A stretch of 18,982 nt of DNA from an uncultured Eubacteriales bacterium (lineage in GTDB: Bacteria > Bacillota > Clostridia > Oscillospirales > Ruminococcaceae): positions 1 through 18,982 of the forward strand of contig CABUOE010000019.1 of NCBI GenBank assembly GCA_902493155.1. Reading direction: 5' to 3'. The notes beneath the pieces were generated by a model that saw nothing but the letters and a program-made list of their open reading frames with translations, made no database searches and was not told the DNA's origin. A program made the translations under genes and the position numbers. Numbering within the stretch: the first letter of the stretch is position 1; each line of letters begins with the position of its first letter. Shown here piece after piece: positions 5,374 to 13,382 of this stretch.

Positions 5374-6385
5374 TTGCGGAAGTCAGGTGATTTTGTGCGG
5401 ACTACCTATTCGATTTGATACATATACCGGCTGTACACACTTATGCAAATACTGTTTTGCGCAGAAAAAGACAGAATTAAATACAGTGGGAACGGGGGAG
5501 ACTGCAAAAGCTCTCCTTTCTTTTATTCAGGGAAACCGGAACAAGGAGACAAACTGGTGTGATTGGGATATTCCCCTTCACTGGGGCGGTGTAAGCGACC
5601 CTTTCCAACCCTACGAACTGAAAGCCCGGAACTCCCTTGAATGCCTTAAGGTATTTGCAGAAACAAAGTACCCTTTTGTAGTATCTACGAAAGGAAAAGC
5701 AATCATACTCCCGGAGTATCTTGAACTTTTAAAGCAATGCAATTGTGTGGTACAAATCAGCATGGCGTGTAGTTCGTATGATGTATTAGAGCCGGGCGCC
5801 CCCACCTTTGAGGAACGGCTAAATATGGTGCGTGAACTCTCTAAGGTAGTCAAGCGTGTAATTATCAGAATACAGCCGTATATGTGCGAGGTGTTCGAAG
5901 AAATCAAAGGAAATCTAAAGCGGTTTGCAGAGGCCGGAGCTTATGGAGTGATCGTCGAGGGAATGAAATTTCTCAAGAAAAAGCCTGGACTGGAAAAAGT
6001 GGGAGGGGATTATGTGTATCCTCTGAACACCCTTAAAAAGCAGTTCCTCGAAATTAAGAGAGAAGCACATAGGCAGAATCTTAAATTCTACTGTGGAGAA
6101 AATCGCCTCAGAGGGCTAGGGGATAGCCTCACCTGTTGCGGAATAGATGGGCTTGAAGGCTTTAAACCTAATGAATTTAATCTATGTCATATACTCAATG
6201 GGTGTAATCCTGATATCCCGACCGCTATGAAGGAGCCGGGCACAGCCAATTGCTTTTCGAGTATCTTTCAATCTACCCTCGGACACAGGATGCTAAAAAG
6301 CCGGAGCTTATATGAGCAGATGGGGATATATTATCAATCTAAAAGAGAGTATTTTCATGAGCTTTTTGGAATCAAAGAAGAGTGA
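5366..6385 (+). CDS. Radical SAM protein (SPL/Rv2578c-like)
   Basis: A 339-residue protein with the CxxxCxxC signature CTHLCKYC (C23, C27, C30) that binds the 4Fe-4S cluster used to cleave S-adenosylmethionine. The motif context (DTYTGCTHLCKYCFA), the WGGVSDPFQPYE segment and the VVSTKGKAI strand resemble the spore photoproduct lyase / Rv2578c-like branch. Alternating strands and helices to about residue 240 fit a partial TIM barrel. Six further cysteines (243, 257, 258, 274, 280, 296) fall in the last 100 residues and might hold an extra cluster. The substrate is unknown. The 8-base overlap with the ParB-domain gene and the late-operon position suggest a role on DNA, RNA or a protein during packaging or takeover. 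Full length appears intact. Confidence 0.85.
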   Translation: MPNCGSQVILCGLPIRFDTYTGCTHLCKYCFAQKKTELNTVGTGETAKALLSFIQGNRNKETNWCDWDIPLHWGGVSDPFQPYELKARNSLECLKVFAETKYPFVVSTKGKAIILPEYLELLKQCNCVVQISMACSSYDVLEPGAPTFEERLNMVRELSKVVKRVIIRIQPYMCEVFEEIKGNLKRFAEAGAYGVIVEGMKFLKKKPGLEKVGGDYVYPLNTLKKQFLEIKREAHRQNLKFYCGENRLRGLGDSLTCCGIDGLEGFKPNEFNLCHILNGCNPDIPTAMKEPGTANCFSSIFQSTLGHRMLKSRSLYEQMGIYYQSKREYFHELFGIKEE

Positions 6386-6410
6386 TTTTTTGAAAGCAAC
6401 TTAAAGGCAG

Positions 6411-7196
6411 GTGGTGAGGTGGAATGTAGTGGAGAATCGTGATTTGGCTTTTCAAGATTGGAAAGCTGGAATGAAATATCAGGATATTGCAGAAAAGTAT
6501 GAAATATCCATAAATACGCTAAAGTCCTGGATTCAGCGGGATTTTAAAAATAGAAAAGGCGCAAAAAGAAAGGGGAAGAGAGGCGCACCCAAGAAGCCGA
6601 AAAAAATAGGTGCACCATTTGGAAATAAAAATGCAATTGGAAATCACGGCGGCGCACCGGAAGGAAATAAGAATGGAATCAAGCATGGAGCCTATGAAAA
6701 GTTCCTTGCCGAATATATGGGCGACGATGAAAAAGAGGTATTCCAAGCTGCGTACAATGATGATGTGCTAGAGCACTATCGAAAAGAGCTCGCCCTTCTT
6801 TGTGCTCAGGAGGTGCGTATTCAAAGGAGAATCATGGACCTAAAAAACGTACCGAGTGGGCTTGTGATAGAACGGGCCGAATCCTCGCAATCTACAAGCT
6901 ACACAGGGATAGTACAAGAACAAGAGAGCGGGAAAGCCTCAGTTAAGGGGGTGGATGGAACGGTAGGATACCGAGAGGCCAACACCCGGACAAGTACCGT
7001 ATCTGTAGCTGACGGGATTTACAAGCTTGAAGACCAGCTTATTCGGGTGCAACGGCAAAAAACTAAACTGCTTGATCTTATTGAAAAAACAAATATTATG
7101 CGCGAGCATTTGATGTTGGAGCGGGCAAAACTCGGCCTTGATAAGAAGAACGAGGAAGGAGTGGTCATTAACTTTGATATCCCAAAGAATAGTTAA
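6411..7196 (+). CDS. terS: Terminase small subunit (PBSX XtmA-like)
   Basis: A 261-residue DNA-recognition subunit of the packaging motor. The N-terminus has a helix-turn-helix (about residues 20-45, MKYQDIAEKYEISINTLKSWIQR), then a basic, glycine-rich hinge with the paired phrases GAPFGNKNA and GGAPEGNKNG ending KHGAYEKF. This is typical of the XtmA type. The remaining half is helical (oligomerisation region). The start is uncertain: GTG 6411 has a weak AAAGG site close by, and GTG 6429 has GAGGTGG about 6 bases upstream and would remove six residues. It overlaps the large subunit. Confidence 0.88.
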   Translation: MVRWNVVENRDLAFQDWKAGMKYQDIAEKYEISINTLKSWIQRDFKNRKGAKRKGKRGAPKKPKKIGAPFGNKNAIGNHGGAPEGNKNGIKHGAYEKFLAEYMGDDEKEVFQAAYNDDVLEHYRKELALLCAQEVRIQRRIMDLKNVPSGLVIERAESSQSTSYTGIVQEQESGKASVKGVDGTVGYREANTRTSTVSVADGIYKLEDQLIRVQRQKTKLLDLIEKTNIMREHLMLERAKLGLDKKNEEGVVINFDIPKNS

Positions 7197-8436
7197 TTTT
7201 TCACAGGTAATTGCACCTCACTTCTACGGTCCTGCATGGGATATTCAAAAGCATAAATACACTCATTATTGGTTTGATGGTGGGCGAGGTTCTACAAAAT
7301 CTTCTTTTATCAGCTTGGAAATTATCATATTGCTTTTACAGAACCCGGATGTAAACGCGCTAATTCTTCGTAAAGTAGGAGAGACCCTCCGAGATAGTGT
7401 ATTGGCTCAAATCCTATGGGCTATCGACACATTATCGCTTTCCGAATATTTCAAGCACACAACGTCCCCGATGGAAATTACATATCTCCCAACTGGGCAG
7501 AAAATCTTTTTTCGCGGTGCTGATAATCCACAAAAAATCAAATCTTTAAAACCGCAAAAGGGGTATGTTGGAATTGTATGGTATGAAGAACTCGACCAGT
7601 TTAATGGAATGGAAGAGATTCGGAATATCAACCAGTCAACCATGCGTGGAGGTAATCTGTTTTGGATTTTCTATAGCTATAACCCGCCTAAAAGTCGTGA
7701 CAATTGGGTTAATGTTGAGAGGATTGAAAATCAACCCAATCGGTTGTTCCATCATAGCACATATTTAGACGTTCCCCGGGAATGGCTGGGGGACGCTTTC
7801 ATTTTTGAAGCTGAAACGTTGAAAGCTAAAAAACCGGAAGCATACGAACACGAATATATGGGAGTAGCAACCGGGACTGGGGGTGCTGTATTTGATAATC
7901 TTCTTGAGCGGGAGATTACCGATACAGAAATTGAATCTTTTGACCGACTATATTATGGTGTAGACTTTGGGTTTGCTATTGACCCATTCGCTTGGATAAA
8001 AATGCACTATGACTCCAATCGCCGTGTATTGTACCTTTTAGACGAAATTTATCAACCCCGTTTGAGCAATACACGGGCCGCCGATATGATGAAGGAGCGG
8101 GGAACTGGACGTGTATTGGCTGACTGTGCGGAACCAAAAAGCATTGCTGAAATCGACTCTTTGGGTATCCGAATAGACCCGGCAAAAAAGGGGCCGGATA
8201 GTGTTGAGTATGGAATCAAATGGTTGCAGGATAGATTTGAAATTGTAATTGACAAATCCCGAACTCCAAATGCGTATAAAGAGTTCTCCCTTTATGAATA
8301 CGCACAGAACAAAGACGGAGAGTTCATTTCTGCATTTCCAGACAAAAATAATCATGCAATTGACGCCGTTAGATATGGCCTATCGGAAGTTATGCACAAC
8401 AACTCTGGATGGGGATTTGGGACAACAAAATTTTAG
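7174..8436 (+). CDS. terL: Terminase large subunit (PBSX XtmB-like)
   Basis: The ATPase/nuclease motor that packages DNA into the prohead. Counting from TTG 7174 (420 residues), Walker A is GGRGSTKS at 36-43 and Walker B is GIVWYEE with the catalytic Glu at 138-139. The RNase H-like nuclease acidic residues are D264 (YYGVDFG), D317 (VLADCAE) and D397 (HAIDAVRYG). The frame is open upstream to TTG 7138, but the 7174 start gives the N-terminus usual for the family (IVNFSQVIAPHFYG) and follows AAGGAG at 7156-7161, with a longish 12-base spacer. It overlaps the small subunit by 23 bases. All key motifs are present, so it is probably functional. Confidence 0.93.
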   Translation: MISQRIVNFSQVIAPHFYGPAWDIQKHKYTHYWFDGGRGSTKSSFISLEIIILLLQNPDVNALILRKVGETLRDSVLAQILWAIDTLSLSEYFKHTTSPMEITYLPTGQKIFFRGADNPQKIKSLKPQKGYVGIVWYEELDQFNGMEEIRNINQSTMRGGNLFWIFYSYNPPKSRDNWVNVERIENQPNRLFHHSTYLDVPREWLGDAFIFEAETLKAKKPEAYEHEYMGVATGTGGAVFDNLLEREITDTEIESFDRLYYGVDFGFAIDPFAWIKMHYDSNRRVLYLLDEIYQPRLSNTRAADMMKERGTGRVLADCAEPKSIAEIDSLGIRIDPAKKGPDSVEYGIKWLQDRFEIVIDKSRTPNAYKEFSLYEYAQNKDGEFISAFPDKNNHAIDAVRYGLSEVMHNNSGWGFGTTKF

Positions 8437-8448
8437 GAGGATGGTATT

Positions 8449-9852
8449 TTGCTTCAGATGTCTGTTGAAAATCTTGATGATATTAATTCAAATAATATCA
8501 GAACATTGCTTGATGTTGTGCGCCCTATATTAAATCATAGAAGGGCAATGTACGAAAGATACACCCGGAAAACCAATCCTATAGGTACAATGAGCGGGAC
8601 GATAGACGAAAGCGGAAAAGAACGGGCTATCGTCGCCTTTGAATATTATATCGTCAATATGGTTCAGGGATATCTAGGGGGTAAAGCGCCTGTCTACAGC
8701 GTGCAGAAAGGTGATAAAATCGAATCGTATGTTAAGGATTATACCGATGCGATTGAGTATATACGTCGATATAACGATGATTCGGCTACCTACATAGAGC
8801 TGATTCACGATTACCTTATCACCTCGGCGGCTCATCTTTATGTATATGAAAATGAAGACAACGAAATCGTGTATACCCGTTTTGATTCCCGCCAGACGGT
8901 GGGAATTTTTGATTATTCCACTCCGCCGAATCAAATTGGTTGTATTCGTACATGGAGACAAAAGGACGTGGAAAATCAAGATATCGAGGTTATAGAACTT
9001 ATTACCAGCAAGGAGAAAAAACAGTTTACCGGTAAGTACGGTGTATACTCGCAAGAAGATGAAGCGGAGGCGCTAATGTGGAATGACGTTCCATGTGTCA
9101 CCTTTGAACACCCGGACGGAATTGCAGTGTTTGAGCCGGCTATTTCTTCAATCAATACCTATGAGCAGCTTGTCAATAACGTTAGAAATATGACTCAGTA
9201 CAATGACGATGCCAAATTGGGAGTAACTGGTTATGCACCTGAAAACGCTGTTGGAACCGCTAAGAGGGAGGAAGAGGATGCTAGATTTCTAAAGGCTCCT
9301 GTACTTTTTATTGGAGCAGGTGGAAAAATAGAATGGATTCTGAAAAATGTGGACTATTCCGGCACTTTGTCCCTGCAGAAGTCAATTCACGATCTAATTA
9401 CCATGTTGACAGGTGTGCCAAACATGACCGATGAGGCATTTTCAAACGCGGACAATGCCAGCGCTTTGGGATACAAGTTGTACGCATTAGACCAGTATTG
9501 TGCCACCAGCGACCGCGTATTCCGCAAAGGATACCTACGGCTTTGGGAAATTATCACCAACCGACTTAATCTGAAAGGCAGCGATTTCGATTTTCGCGAC
9601 ATTAACATCGTAATGCAACGGAATATTCCCACCGATAAGGATAAATCCATCAGCCGGGCCGCTGTGATGAAGTCGAGCGGATTATTTAGTGACCAGACTT
9701 GTATCAACGAATCTCAAGTGGAAGTAGACGCACAAGAAGAACTTGAGCGGCGGGACCAGGAAACAGAAAAAGACTACGAAACCATGATGAAACGGAATCA
9801 GCAGAACCCGCAGGAGGAACCGGACGATGACGGACAGGGAACAAATCCGTAG
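8449..9852 (+). CDS. Portal protein (SPP1 gp6-like)
   Basis: A 467-residue protein forming the dodecameric portal, through which DNA enters and leaves the head and to which the neck attaches. The TTG start is set by AGGAGG at 8435-8440, which overlaps the terminase stop and lies 8 bases upstream. The N-terminal RRAMYERYTRKTNPI region, the central LYVYENEDNEIVYTRFDSRQTVGIFD and the later MTGVPNMTDEAFSNADNASALGYKL are typical of the SPP1-type portal family. The end is a charged, glutamine-rich tail. Its position right after terminase is standard. It overlaps the minor head gene by 26 bases. Confidence 0.92.
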   Translation: MLQMSVENLDDINSNNIRTLLDVVRPILNHRRAMYERYTRKTNPIGTMSGTIDESGKERAIVAFEYYIVNMVQGYLGGKAPVYSVQKGDKIESYVKDYTDAIEYIRRYNDDSATYIELIHDYLITSAAHLYVYENEDNEIVYTRFDSRQTVGIFDYSTPPNQIGCIRTWRQKDVENQDIEVIELITSKEKKQFTGKYGVYSQEDEAEALMWNDVPCVTFEHPDGIAVFEPAISSINTYEQLVNNVRNMTQYNDDAKLGVTGYAPENAVGTAKREEEDARFLKAPVLFIGAGGKIEWILKNVDYSGTLSLQKSIHDLITMLTGVPNMTDEAFSNADNASALGYKLYALDQYCATSDRVFRKGYLRLWEIITNRLNLKGSDFDFRDINIVMQRNIPTDKDKSISRAAVMKSSGLFSDQTCINESQVEVDAQEELERRDQETEKDYETMMKRNQQNPQEEPDDDGQGTNP

Positions 9853-11269
9853 GTATTGGGAATTTGCCAATCAAAAGCAAGATGACCTATACAAAATCCT
9901 TAACGAGACTTTTTCTGAGCTGTCCGACGATATTCAAGCCATTATCGACCGCTTTATGCGGATAGAGCTGACCGGCAACCTGTCAAAGCGTGAGACGGAA
10001 ACCCTCCACCGTAAAATCAGGCAATGGCGGGATGCCGGTTACAGCGACTCCTATCAGCTAAAACTATATATGCGCGATTTGGAAAACCGCAGCAGGATTA
10101 AGGGCCACGAGGCTCTTTTTTTGTATCTGTTTGCGGCGTTTGCCGGACGATACCGCGGGCTGATAAATGCGCAGCTTCCAATTCTTCAAGCTATCTCAAA
10201 AAATACCTTTGAGCGGGAGAGCGGAAAAAAGGGCGGGGTATCGGATAAAGACTTGCAATCTTTTCTTCAGAATTTACCGGACGGTACTGCCTATGAGGAT
10301 CAAATGTTCGGATATGCCCAATACGGGGCGAAACGCACCGCCGACACAGCTAGGAACGCCAAACAGCGTGAAGCGCCCCTAGAAGCGGACAGCCCGGAAA
10401 TGCAAAAGATCCTTAATGCAGAGAAAAACAGGCTCCTGAAACCGTCTCAGCGCAGCACAGGGCAGCCACAAGACTATCATGGATACCTAGACCTCGTAAT
10501 GACCGCTGTTGTAGGATACAGTGCAATACGGGCCTTTCAATCCGTTGGCGCAGAAGAGTACATATTTGTTGCTGTAATGGACGGACGCACAACCGAAGCT
10601 TGTAAACACCTTAACCAGAAACGGTTTAAAGTGTCGGAAATGAAACTGGGTGTCAATGTCCCACCAATAACTGTGGATTGGAGAGGGCAGCCTATTCCGC
10701 ATCCATGCAGGAGCATTATACAGGCCGCACCAAATTTGAAACCGAACCCAAAAGATGCTACAATTACCTTTGAGGAAAACAGCAATATTTTTGATGCTGA
10801 GAAAGATATTGCAGGTAAGAAAGTTGAGCATGGAATAGCCTTTGATTCTGACGGGAAAATACTGTTTCGGAAGAAAGGAGATTCCAACTACATCGCTTTA
10901 ACCGATGACGAAAAAAGCATGTTAAAAGGATCCATATTTTCACACAATCACCCAGGGAACGGGCCTCTTTCACCGTCAGATTTATTTAATCTCTGGGCTT
11001 TCGATATGAAAGAAGTCAGGGCGGTAACAAAACACGGGGTATTTTCAGTCAAACAGCCCAAACAGTGGAAAGTGACGCCAAGTTCGAAAGAAGCAATGAA
11101 ACGAGAATATCAATCCATGATTCCGAAATATTACGGCTCAATCTCCCGAAGGATGTCTGCTGGGGCACTGAATCCAGAACAGGCGGATTATCTGTTGCAG
11201 CGATTGATTATGCGCCGCATGTCAAGGCGTTACGGATTTACCATAAATTTAATTAGGTGGGATGAATAA
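9827..11269 (+). CDS. Minor head protein (SPP1 gp7 / Mu F type) fused to a JAB/JAMM-like domain
   Basis: A 480-residue protein. Residues 1-300 match the SPP1 gp7/Mu F head morphogenesis family, with a helical N-terminus and the signature around VMDGRTTEAC (D252, C259) and PHPCRSI (H292, C294, R295). These proteins ride in the head with the portal and can be ejected with the DNA. The C-terminal part (about 320-430) carries HNHP-GNGPL-S-PS-D (H373, H375, S382, D385) preceded by VEHG (E334). This is the E / HxHP / SxxD layout of JAB/JAMM (RadC-like) zinc metalloproteases. Phage gp7-type proteins are known to carry diverse C-terminal toxin or enzyme domains. Whether this one acts on phage proteins or host targets is unknown. 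AGGAGG lies 9 bases before the ATG. Confidence 0.85.
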   Translation: MTDREQIRRYWEFANQKQDDLYKILNETFSELSDDIQAIIDRFMRIELTGNLSKRETETLHRKIRQWRDAGYSDSYQLKLYMRDLENRSRIKGHEALFLYLFAAFAGRYRGLINAQLPILQAISKNTFERESGKKGGVSDKDLQSFLQNLPDGTAYEDQMFGYAQYGAKRTADTARNAKQREAPLEADSPEMQKILNAEKNRLLKPSQRSTGQPQDYHGYLDLVMTAVVGYSAIRAFQSVGAEEYIFVAVMDGRTTEACKHLNQKRFKVSEMKLGVNVPPITVDWRGQPIPHPCRSIIQAAPNLKPNPKDATITFEENSNIFDAEKDIAGKKVEHGIAFDSDGKILFRKKGDSNYIALTDDEKSMLKGSIFSHNHPGNGPLSPSDLFNLWAFDMKEVRAVTKHGVFSVKQPKQWKVTPSSKEAMKREYQSMIPKYYGSISRRMSAGALNPEQADYLLQRLIMRRMSRRYGFTINLIRWDE

Positions 11270-11271
11270 CG

Positions 11272-11526
11272 ATGAAAAATAAGTATCTGGAAGAATACGA
11301 TAAAGAAATGGAACAGAGCCCTGTGTTTGACGGGGACCCATACGAATATATGATATTCAGTTCCAATTGTATCAATTGCAAATATTGGGAAATGCATTCG
11401 GATGACTTGTACCAATGTAAAGCTTTTCCAGATGGAATCCCACCTGAAATTTGGACGGGTAAAGTTTCGCACGATAATCCGTACGAAGGAGACCACGGAA
11501 TACAATTTGAACCAAAGGAGAAATAA
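11272..11526 (+). CDS. Small CxxC protein next to the JAMM-fused head protein
   Basis: An 84-residue acidic protein with NCINCKYW, then CKAFPDGIPPEIWTG and HDNPYEGDHGIQFEP. The last two phrases recur in a small protein family I recall from phage head regions and bacterial genomes, without an assigned function. CxxC plus a third cysteine and a histidine may bind metal. It starts 2 bases after the minor head stop and uses an AGGTGGGATGA site in that gene's last codons, so the two are tightly linked. A role as partner or immunity factor for the neighbouring C-terminal domain is a guess from position. Confidence 0.7.
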   Translation: MKNKYLEEYDKEMEQSPVFDGDPYEYMIFSSNCINCKYWEMHSDDLYQCKAFPDGIPPEIWTGKVSHDNPYEGDHGIQFEPKEK

Positions 11527-11529
11527 GCT

Positions 11530-11643
11530 ATGTATGTAGATCCGTTTTGGGCGGGTGTTGTCTGCACGATATTTGCGGAGGTTGTTGCCATCATTATCGG
11601 TACGGCTGTATCGGTTGGGAAAAGCAAGAATAATCGAAAATAG
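11530..11643 (+). CDS. 37-residue membrane protein
   Basis: A very short gene: ATG 11530, stop TAG 11641-11643, with AAAGGAG just upstream and a 3-base gap from the previous stop. The protein begins MYVDPFWAGVVCTIFAEVV and has one hydrophobic segment (about residues 6-30) followed by a lysine-rich tail (GKSKNNRK). Short proteins starting MYV-PFW-GV are common in Firmicute phages at this place. It is predicted to be a single-pass protein with a cytoplasmic basic tail. Function unknown. Confidence 0.75.
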   Translation: MYVDPFWAGVVCTIFAEVVAIIIGTAVSVGKSKNNRK

Positions 11644-11672
11644 TACCTACAAAAATTACATATTTTGACGTC

Positions 11673-11712
11673 AAGAACGTTGGTTGTCTTTCGGGGCGGC
11701 CGGCGTTCTTTT
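11673..11712 (+). terminator. Hairpin in the head-operon spacer, possible weak terminator or processing site
   Basis: AAGAACGTTGG (11673-11683) can pair with CCGGCGTTCTT (11700-11710) using two G-T wobbles, enclosing a 16-base loop. Only four Ts (11709-11712) follow the stem, so complete termination is unlikely. It may attenuate transcription or protect or process the mRNA ahead of the highly expressed scaffold and capsid genes. Confidence 0.4.
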
Positions 11713-11722
11713 CGTATACATT

Positions 11723-11797
11723 TGCCGGAGGGCGTAAACCTCAACCTGCCATGTGGGCGTAAAACACAAAATTTCTGCCGGAGGGCGTAAACCTCAA
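11723..11797 (+). repeat. Three short direct repeats upstream of the scaffold gene
   Basis: A 22-base sequence beginning TGCCGGAGGGCG and ending AAACCTCAA occurs exactly at 11723-11744 and 11776-11797. A degenerate copy between them (11747-11769) keeps TGCC, GGGCGTAAA and the final CAA. Each exact copy contains GAGG and CCTC that can form a small hairpin. The last copy runs into the AAGGAG ribosome binding site of the scaffold gene. Confidence 0.8.
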
Positions 11798-11807
11798 GGA
11801 GTTACTT

Positions 11808-12428
11808 ATGGAAAACGAGACAAAAAACGTTCAACAGGAACAGCTTATGACGCAGGAAAAACCGGAAAATTCCCAAGTTGAGAAGGATGCGGTGGAAAAC
11901 GCCGAAAACAAGCTTTTTACCCGTGATGAGGTAAACCGCGCAATTGCGGCCGAAAAGAAAAAAGCGGCAGAGGAAGCGAGAAAAGAAGCGGAAGAAAACT
12001 TCAAACGGCAACAGGAAGAAGCTCAACGCTTGCAAACCGAGACGGAGAAATTCGCCAAGATGCAGGATGATGAAAAAATCAGGACTTTGCAGGAAAAACT
12101 TGCGGAAGCAGAACGGGAGAAAAAAGAGTTCTTGGTTGAACGGGAAGCAGAAAAACTCAGGGGAGAAGCCCTGAAAAGGGCAGCTGAAGTCGGCTTACCA
12201 TCCAGCTTTGTCAACGACCTTGATTTTAAAACAATCACAGCGGAAAAGCTGGAAGACCGGATTCAAGAGCGGTACAAGGACTTTGAAGCAGAAGTGAACA
12301 AACGTCTCAACGAACTTCTGAAAAACAAGGTACCGGAAACCCATCATGACAACAAAGACCCAGATGCATGGCAAAACAACACTGAACCTGTAAAAAGAAA
12401 TGTATGGGAAAAATTTACAAACAGATAG
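11808..12428 (+). CDS. Scaffold protein (DUF4355-like)
   Basis: A 206-residue protein with the composition of a capsid scaffold: almost wholly helical, highly charged (long KKKAAEEARKEAEENFK-like runs at about residues 49-118, a strong coiled coil), then a less charged C-terminal part (AAEVGLPSSFVNDLDFKTITAEKLE) and the ending NVWEKFTNR. This order matches the DUF4355 family found just before the major capsid gene in many Firmicute phages. It probably guides prohead assembly and is removed before packaging. CAAGGAG lies 6-7 bases before the ATG. Confidence 0.88.
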   Translation: MENETKNVQQEQLMTQEKPENSQVEKDAVENAENKLFTRDEVNRAIAAEKKKAAEEARKEAEENFKRQQEEAQRLQTETEKFAKMQDDEKIRTLQEKLAEAEREKKEFLVEREAEKLRGEALKRAAEVGLPSSFVNDLDFKTITAEKLEDRIQERYKDFEAEVNKRLNELLKNKVPETHHDNKDPDAWQNNTEPVKRNVWEKFTNR

Positions 12429-12442
12429 GAGAGTAAAAAATT

Positions 12443-13378
12443 ATGGCATTGAATTATGCACAGAAGTGGCAACCCAATATTATTGACATTATTGTACAAG
12501 GAACTTTGACAAGTCCTTTCATCACGACTAACGTTCGCTGGCTTGATGCAAAAACCTTCCACTTTACCCAAATGTCTACTGGCGGGTATAAAGAGCATAG
12601 CCGCAGCGGAGGTTGGAACAAAGGTGTTTATGCTCAGACTGACGTTCCATTTACCGTCACTCATGACCGTGATATTTCATTCCTAGTTGACAAGGCTGAT
12701 GTGGATGAAACCAATTCTACCGCAAGTATTCAGAACATCACCGCAGTGTTCACCGAAACCCAGCAGGTACCCGAGACCGACGCATATTTTTTCTCCAAAA
12801 TTGCGGCAGAGGCCAAAAAAGCTAGCCTTTATACAAGCACAGCTTTATCTGCCTACACAGTCGAAAACGTATTTACCAAAATCAAACAGGCTATTGGGCA
12901 CAAAAATTTACGCCGGTACAAACAGAAGGGCGGATTGATTTGTTACGTCCGTTCCGAAATTATGGACTTACTGGAACGCTCCAAGGAGTTTACAAGTGTT
13001 ATCAATCTGTCCCAGGTTGCGAGCGGGGGAAGAGGAATTGAAACCCGTGTTACTTCTATCGACGGTGTGACTTTGATGGAAGTTATCGACATTGACCGTT
13101 TTTGTGACGTGTTCGACTTTACTGATGGGTTTGCACCCTCTTCTAGTTCACACTACCTTAACCTTTTGGTTGCGACCCCTCAGACAGCTCTGACCGTTCC
13201 CAAAATCGCGAGCATCTACGGTTTTGCGCCCGGAACACATACTGAAGGTGATGGATGGCTTTACCAGAATCGTTCTTTCTGGGATACTTTTGTGATGCCG
13301 AATGGCAAAGATGGTAAAGTGGATAGTATCTTTGTTGACATTGATACCAATACTGTGATTTCCAGTGAGGGGGATTGA
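12443..13378 (+). CDS. Major capsid protein
   Basis: A 311-residue protein identified by position after the scaffold and by its HK97-like features. It has an early QGTLTSPFITTNVRWLDAKTFHFTQ segment, then TGGYKEHSRSGGWNKGVYAQTD, then VTHDRDISFLVDKADVDETN, as seen in capsid proteins of clostridial phages of this type. Later parts include a KIKQAIGHKNLRRY helix and a C-terminal beta-rich SSSHYLNLLVATPQTALTVPKIASIYGFAPGTH. No long N-terminal delta domain is present, consistent with a separate scaffold gene. GGAGAG precedes the ATG. Confidence 0.88.
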   Translation: MALNYAQKWQPNIIDIIVQGTLTSPFITTNVRWLDAKTFHFTQMSTGGYKEHSRSGGWNKGVYAQTDVPFTVTHDRDISFLVDKADVDETNSTASIQNITAVFTETQQVPETDAYFFSKIAAEAKKASLYTSTALSAYTVENVFTKIKQAIGHKNLRRYKQKGGLICYVRSEIMDLLERSKEFTSVINLSQVASGGRGIETRVTSIDGVTLMEVIDIDRFCDVFDFTDGFAPSSSSHYLNLLVATPQTALTVPKIASIYGFAPGTHTEGDGWLYQNRSFWDTFVMPNGKDGKVDSIFVDIDTNTVISSEGD

Positions 13379-13382
13379 TTGT

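Noticed and set aside
8674..9054. Long minus-strand open frame opposite the portal gene
   Set aside because: It lies wholly opposite a strongly supported gene, has no ribosome binding site and no recognisable protein features; it is a shadow frame.
10167..10382. Second plus-strand frame inside the minor head gene
   Set aside because: It overlaps a well-supported domain, lacks a ribosome binding site and has no conserved-looking content.
10940..10985. HNHP in the minor head protein read as an HNH endonuclease
   Set aside because: The surrounding residues (HNHP, then S and D at JAMM spacing, with no ββα-metal pattern or second His/Asn set) fit JAB/RadC better than HNH.
11944..12174. Lys/Arg-rich frame inside the scaffold gene
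   Set aside because: Its very basic composition is what A-rich Glu/Lys codons give in a shifted frame; there is no start signal.
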